Notes under the pieces: generated by a model
Seen by the model: the letters and a program-made list of their open reading frames with translations, nothing else
What the model was told of the DNA's origin: nothing
The model's database searches: none
Program-made: the position numbers and the translations under genes
Assembly (NCBI GenBank): GCA_012295275.1
Contig: CM022668.1
Location: forward strand, 11,960,522 to 11,990,521
Origin: Chrysomallon squamiferum
Lineage: Eukaryota > Mollusca > Gastropoda > Neomphalida > Peltospiridae
Reading direction: 5' to 3'
Length of the DNA: 30,000 bases
Part shown: positions 27,226 through 30,000 of the stretch, one piece after another
Position numbering within the stretch: the first letter of the stretch is position 1
Layout: each line of letters opens with the position of its first letter

Positions 27226-27389
27226 GTCCAATATGCTAAATAAAATACAAGTCATCATGTAAAATAAGTAACAACTGTTGTTAGGTAAAAATCTTGTAAA
27301 ATGAAAATTAGTATGTTAATCAAACTTAAAACTATGTATACAGTGTATGTATTTGTTATGTATCAATTTCATTTTCTCTGACATTTTCA

Positions 27390-27550
27390 AACTGTAACTG
27401 TATTCAAAATAATTTTAGAAGTTTATCGTAAAAGATATAACAGTATGTATAAATTACTTGTACAGAATATAATATTTGTAATTAGAAATAAAATAGAAAG
27501 GCTATGATATTTCGATTTTATTTTTTTTGAAGTATTCATGTGTATAATGC
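27390..27550 (+). repeat. Second inverted duplication, left arm
   Basis: The segment from about TGTATTCAAAATAATTTTAG to TTCATGTGTATAAT recurs in reverse complement at 28393-28575, with shared blocks such as ATCGTAAAAGATATAACAG and TTTCGATTTTATTTTT. A subsegment (ATTAGAAATAAAATAGAAAG) is in a different order in the two arms, so the copies have been rearranged. Confidence 0.75.
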
Positions 27551-27689
27551 AAAATGTAAAACAATAAAAATAAAATAAAAAGGATTTATGATCATTTCGG
27601 AGCAGGCTGCCGATAAACGGTTCTCGTTTGGAATCTTCATCATTTCACGTATAAACGGTTTCTGGAATCTGTACCGTTTGTTTTTCTTC
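27551..27689. other. Unique stretch between the second inverted-repeat arm and minisatellite B
   Basis: Contains two partly repeated ATAAACGGTT...GGAATCT segments and a small hairpin AAACGGT...ACCGTTT (about 27653-27680). No gene is seen. Confidence 0.4.
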
Positions 27690-27817
27690 TGTGAGAGATG
27701 TTCACTGATATATTTAGAGTTACTGCCCTTATGTGAGAGATGTTCACTGATATATTTAGAGTAACCGCCCTTATGTATGAGACGTTCACTGATATATTTT
27801 ACCGCCCTTGTGTTACA
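27690..27817 (+). repeat. 42-bp minisatellite, array B (about 3 units)
   Basis: Units read GTGAGAGATGTTCACTGATA then TATTTAGAGTTACTGCCCTT. This is the same unit and orientation as the array at 15170-15490, and inverse to 28022-28385. The last unit is degenerate and shortened. Confidence 0.85.
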
Positions 27818-28021
27818 TTTGTTAAAAACAAACGATTGCTAAAAGTTTTCCCTCACTGCACAATGCACACCATTAAAAAAATAGCCTGTGTACAGTTTTT
27901 TGACATTTTAACAGTCCATTGCTTTGTATTTCATATTACAATATTTTTGAAGAAATTGCCAAGACACGTCAGGCTCATACTTCTCATCAGCACAAAATAG
28001 ATGATAAATAAAGGTATATAC
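27818..28021. other. Spacer between minisatellites B and C
   Basis: About 200 bp of non-repetitive AT-rich sequence. It is open in one + frame but shows no coding signature. It forms the loop of the second inverted duplication. Confidence 0.4.
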
Positions 28022-28385
28022 TTACACAAGGGCAGTAACTCTAAATATATCAGTGAACATCTCTCACACAAGGGCGTTAACTCTAAATATATCAGTGAAC
28101 ATCTCTCACACAAAGTCAGTAACTCTAAATATATCAGTGAACATGTCTCACACAAGGGCGGTAACTCTAAATATATCAGTGAACATCTCTCACACAAGTG
28201 CGGTAATTCTAAATATATCAGTGAACATATCTCACACAAGGGCGGTAACTCTAAATATATCAGTGAACATCTCTCATACAAGGGCGGTAACTCTAAATAT
28301 ATCAGTGCACATATCTCACAAGGGCGGTAACTCTAAATATATCAGTGAACATCATAACTTTAAATATATCAATGAACATCATATA
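28022..28385 (-). repeat. 42-bp minisatellite, array C (about 8 units)
   Basis: Units read CACACAAGGGCGGTAACTCT then AAATATATCAGTGAACATCT on the + strand, the reverse complement of arrays A and B. The last units are truncated. Because 42 is divisible by three, long spurious ORFs run through it on both strands. Confidence 0.9.
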
Positions 28386-28392
28386 TCAGTCT

Positions 28393-28575
28393 TTATATCA
28401 TAACCTTAATTCCTTTCTATTTTATTTCTAATTATACACACGAATATGCAAAAATAAAATCGAAAATATTCCGTCCCGCTAAAAAATATTATAATTCTGT
28501 CTGAGTAATTCATACATACTGTTATATCTTTTACGATAGATTTCTAAAATTAATTTGAATACAATAACCAGTTCA
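28393..28575 (-). repeat. Second inverted duplication, right arm
   Basis: Reverse complement of the 27390-27550 segment. It contains CTGTTATATCTTTTACGAT and AAAAATAAAATCGAAAATAT. It lies just outside the 28022-28385 minisatellite. Confidence 0.75.
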
Positions 28576-28899
28576 GAACAATGTAATCAAAAGGTCAGCG
28601 AGCATGTGATAAAAATGTCCGGTCTGAAAAGTGTCAAAATATTTTAAATTACAGAACTGGTTTTACTTCTTTTTTAATGCCGGAAAATTCGTTTATGTAA
28701 AGAAAGGAAAAACTGAGTTGTATTTATAGGGATGTTCTCACAAAAGTAAATTAAATATAAAGAAAGAAAGAAAGGAAGAAGCAAACAAATAAAAATCATT
28801 TTATTGTTGGGATCCTTCGCTATAATCAGAATTACTAATTGGTTATATATTTGACATTCACGGAAGCTTTAATATTTAAAACATCATGACAAAACAACA
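28576..28899. other. Unique AT-rich flank
   Basis: No gene is recognised. A short GAAA/GAAG patch lies at 28760-28782. Confidence 0.5.
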
Positions 28900-29085
28900 G
28901 CTACAACAACAACAACAACAACAACAATAATGTTAACAAAAATAACAACAATAACGATAGGAACAACAGTAATAACAATACCAATGATAACAATAACTAA
29001 TAATAATGATATTGACGATGATAACAACGACGATGAGAAAAACTGTGTTAGTATATATATATATATATATATATGCATATGTGTA
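28900..29085. repeat. (AAC)n, degenerate AAC/AAT/GAT and (TA)n tracts
   Basis: AAC triplets at 28902-28928, mixed triplets to 29040 and TA at 29054-29073. ORFs on either strand are low-complexity artefacts. Confidence 0.85.
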
Positions 29086-29510
29086 TACATCAGTACGTAT
29101 GTGAAGCGTATGCGTGTCTTTGTGCGTGCATATTGAATTCTTTCTCAAAAGAACATGAATACCCATTCAGTCTCTCCATACCCACTTATAATTATATATA
29201 TAAACAAACAAAAAATAAATAATAATAATAATTATTATTATTATAAATGAGATCACATGACCTTGAACCAAAATTAAAGTTTTGAGAACGTCCCTGTGAA
29301 AATAATTTTATTTTATTTATCATTTATTCAGTCGTATGCGGACAATATTGACAAATTAACAACACGTTCTCGCAATGATAACGCTTTGCAGTGTAAACAA
29401 ATGTTTTAATGCCATTTATATTTGCTCAGGCCTTCATTTTAATTATTTGTTTCTCGTCCATTTATATTACAAATATTACCGTGACTACTAAAACTACCTC
29501 CAGCGCCATT
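29086..29510. other. Unassigned AT-rich sequence
   Basis: A short AAT/ATT tract lies at 29218-29245. Nothing else is recognised. Confidence 0.5.
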
Positions 29511-29514
29511 AAAG

Positions 29515-29785
29515 TTAATGCTACTGCAATTACAACTACAACTTTTACAACAACATTACTACTATTGCAACCAAAGCACCATCACTGACATCACTAATAC
29601 AGTTATTATTCTCTGCAAACTCTACTGCCATTATTACAACTGCGACGACAAAAACTACTTATCCTTTCACACCACCATTATTATTACTAATAATATTACC
29701 ATCTTAAACACTTCTACCATTACTACGACTACTACTAATTATATATTAATATAACTGTTGCCATTTTAATATATATTTTTAATTC

Positions 29786-29834
<49 letters not shown>

Positions 29835-29835
29835 T
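29515..29835. repeat. Degenerate ACT/ATT/ACA triplet region and pure (ATT)n
   Basis: 29515-29745 is triplet-like (ACT, ATT, ACC) without clean units. 29788-29834 is pure (ATT)n. Confidence 0.8.
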
Positions 29836-29904
29836 AGTTTTAATTTAGTCTAACAGCAATAGCAAAACTACTGTGAGATAATAAAATCAACAGTTTGATT
29901 AGTT

Positions 29905-29955
29905 GTTTGTTTTTCGACACCCCAGCACAAAACAATGGCTATTGGGTGTCATACA
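29905..29955. mobile_element. Dispersed-repeat fragment, GACACCC...GGGTGTC type (copy 2)
   Basis: GACACCC (29916-29922) and GGGTGTC (29944-29950) are exact inverted repeats around CAGCACAAAACAATGGCTATT. It shares 'GACACCC.AGCACA' and 'GGCTATTG' with the copy at 23876, in the same orientation. Confidence 0.6.
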
Positions 29956-30000
29956 AAGGTAAATAAAATCATTATTTAATAGTAGTAGTGGTAGTAATTT

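Larger units (their letters stand above)
26333..27248 (-). repeat. Long inverted repeat, right arm
   Basis: The reverse-complement partner of 25215-26078, starting near GAATCAAGGGTGAGAAC and ending at CTAAATAAAATAC. It is slightly longer than the left arm because of expanded simple tracts (26990-27075) and an insertion near 26750-26800. The outer edges match precisely at 25215 and 27248. Confidence 0.9.

Noticed and set aside
27931-28403. Several 86-116 codon repetitive ORFs on both strands, resembling a repeat protein
   Set aside because: Same 42-bp periodicity artefact. The peptide differs completely by frame and strand, and the same DNA unit is noncoding at 15 kb.
29518-29754. 78-codon ORF rich in Thr/Ile/Asn
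   Set aside because: Product of degenerate ACT/ATT triplets with no coding signature.

Overview
The window is AT-rich eukaryotic nuclear DNA, packed with micro- and minisatellites. Its genes are intron-rich with GT-AG introns. Two short dispersed repeats carry a GACACCC...GGGTGTC hairpin core and the phrase 'ATCGGCTATTG'. I associate that pattern, from memory, with bivalve and gastropod genomes, so a mollusc (more safely, a lophotrochozoan) is my best guess. I see no bacterial operons, CRISPR arrays, tRNA or rRNA genes, and no intact transposase or viral gene.

Left third (1-11660, + strand): the last 14 exons of a coiled-coil gene, 5'-truncated by the window edge, giving 503 continuous codons to a TAG at 11658-11660. 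Every split codon closes cleanly across the 13 introns. Two stretches ('GPGYILSRSK' and 'FLQGAFDSYK' followed by an 'EMEEKW' block) match what I remember of the sperm-flagellum protein FLACC1 (ALS2CR12), so I call it FLACC1-like. Almost every intron of this gene is filled by a different tandem repeat, and several of these repeats copy the adjoining splice site.

Middle (11661-17090): a gene-free stretch between two convergent genes. It holds an approximately 60-bp tandem repeat carrying EcoRI-type palindromes (about 12050-12900) and a 42-bp minisatellite (15170-15490). It must include the 3' UTRs of both genes.

Right-middle (17091-24959, - strand): a complete 11-exon ACTR3 (Arp3) gene. The exons sum to 1257 bp, giving 418 residues, the same length as human Arp3.

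Right third (24960-30000): ACTR3 appears to share a compact TATA-less promoter (ETS palindrome, YY1-like site) with a divergent + strand exon at 25238-25350 that encodes an unrecognised N-terminus. This exon lies in the left arm of a long inverted repeat (about 25215-26078 and 26333-27248, 255-bp spacer). The mirror copy of the exon has lost its ATG and gained a frameshift. A second inverted duplication follows (about 27390-27550 and 28393-28575), and its inner parts are oppositely oriented arrays of the same 42-bp minisatellite found at 15 kb. The rest is simple repeats and unassigned sequence.

The two recognised genes have no obvious joint function: one is a flagellar coiled-coil protein, the other an actin-nucleation subunit. 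The unusual content is the repeat architecture: hairpin-forming inverted duplications beside a shared promoter, and minisatellites built from splice-site sequence.
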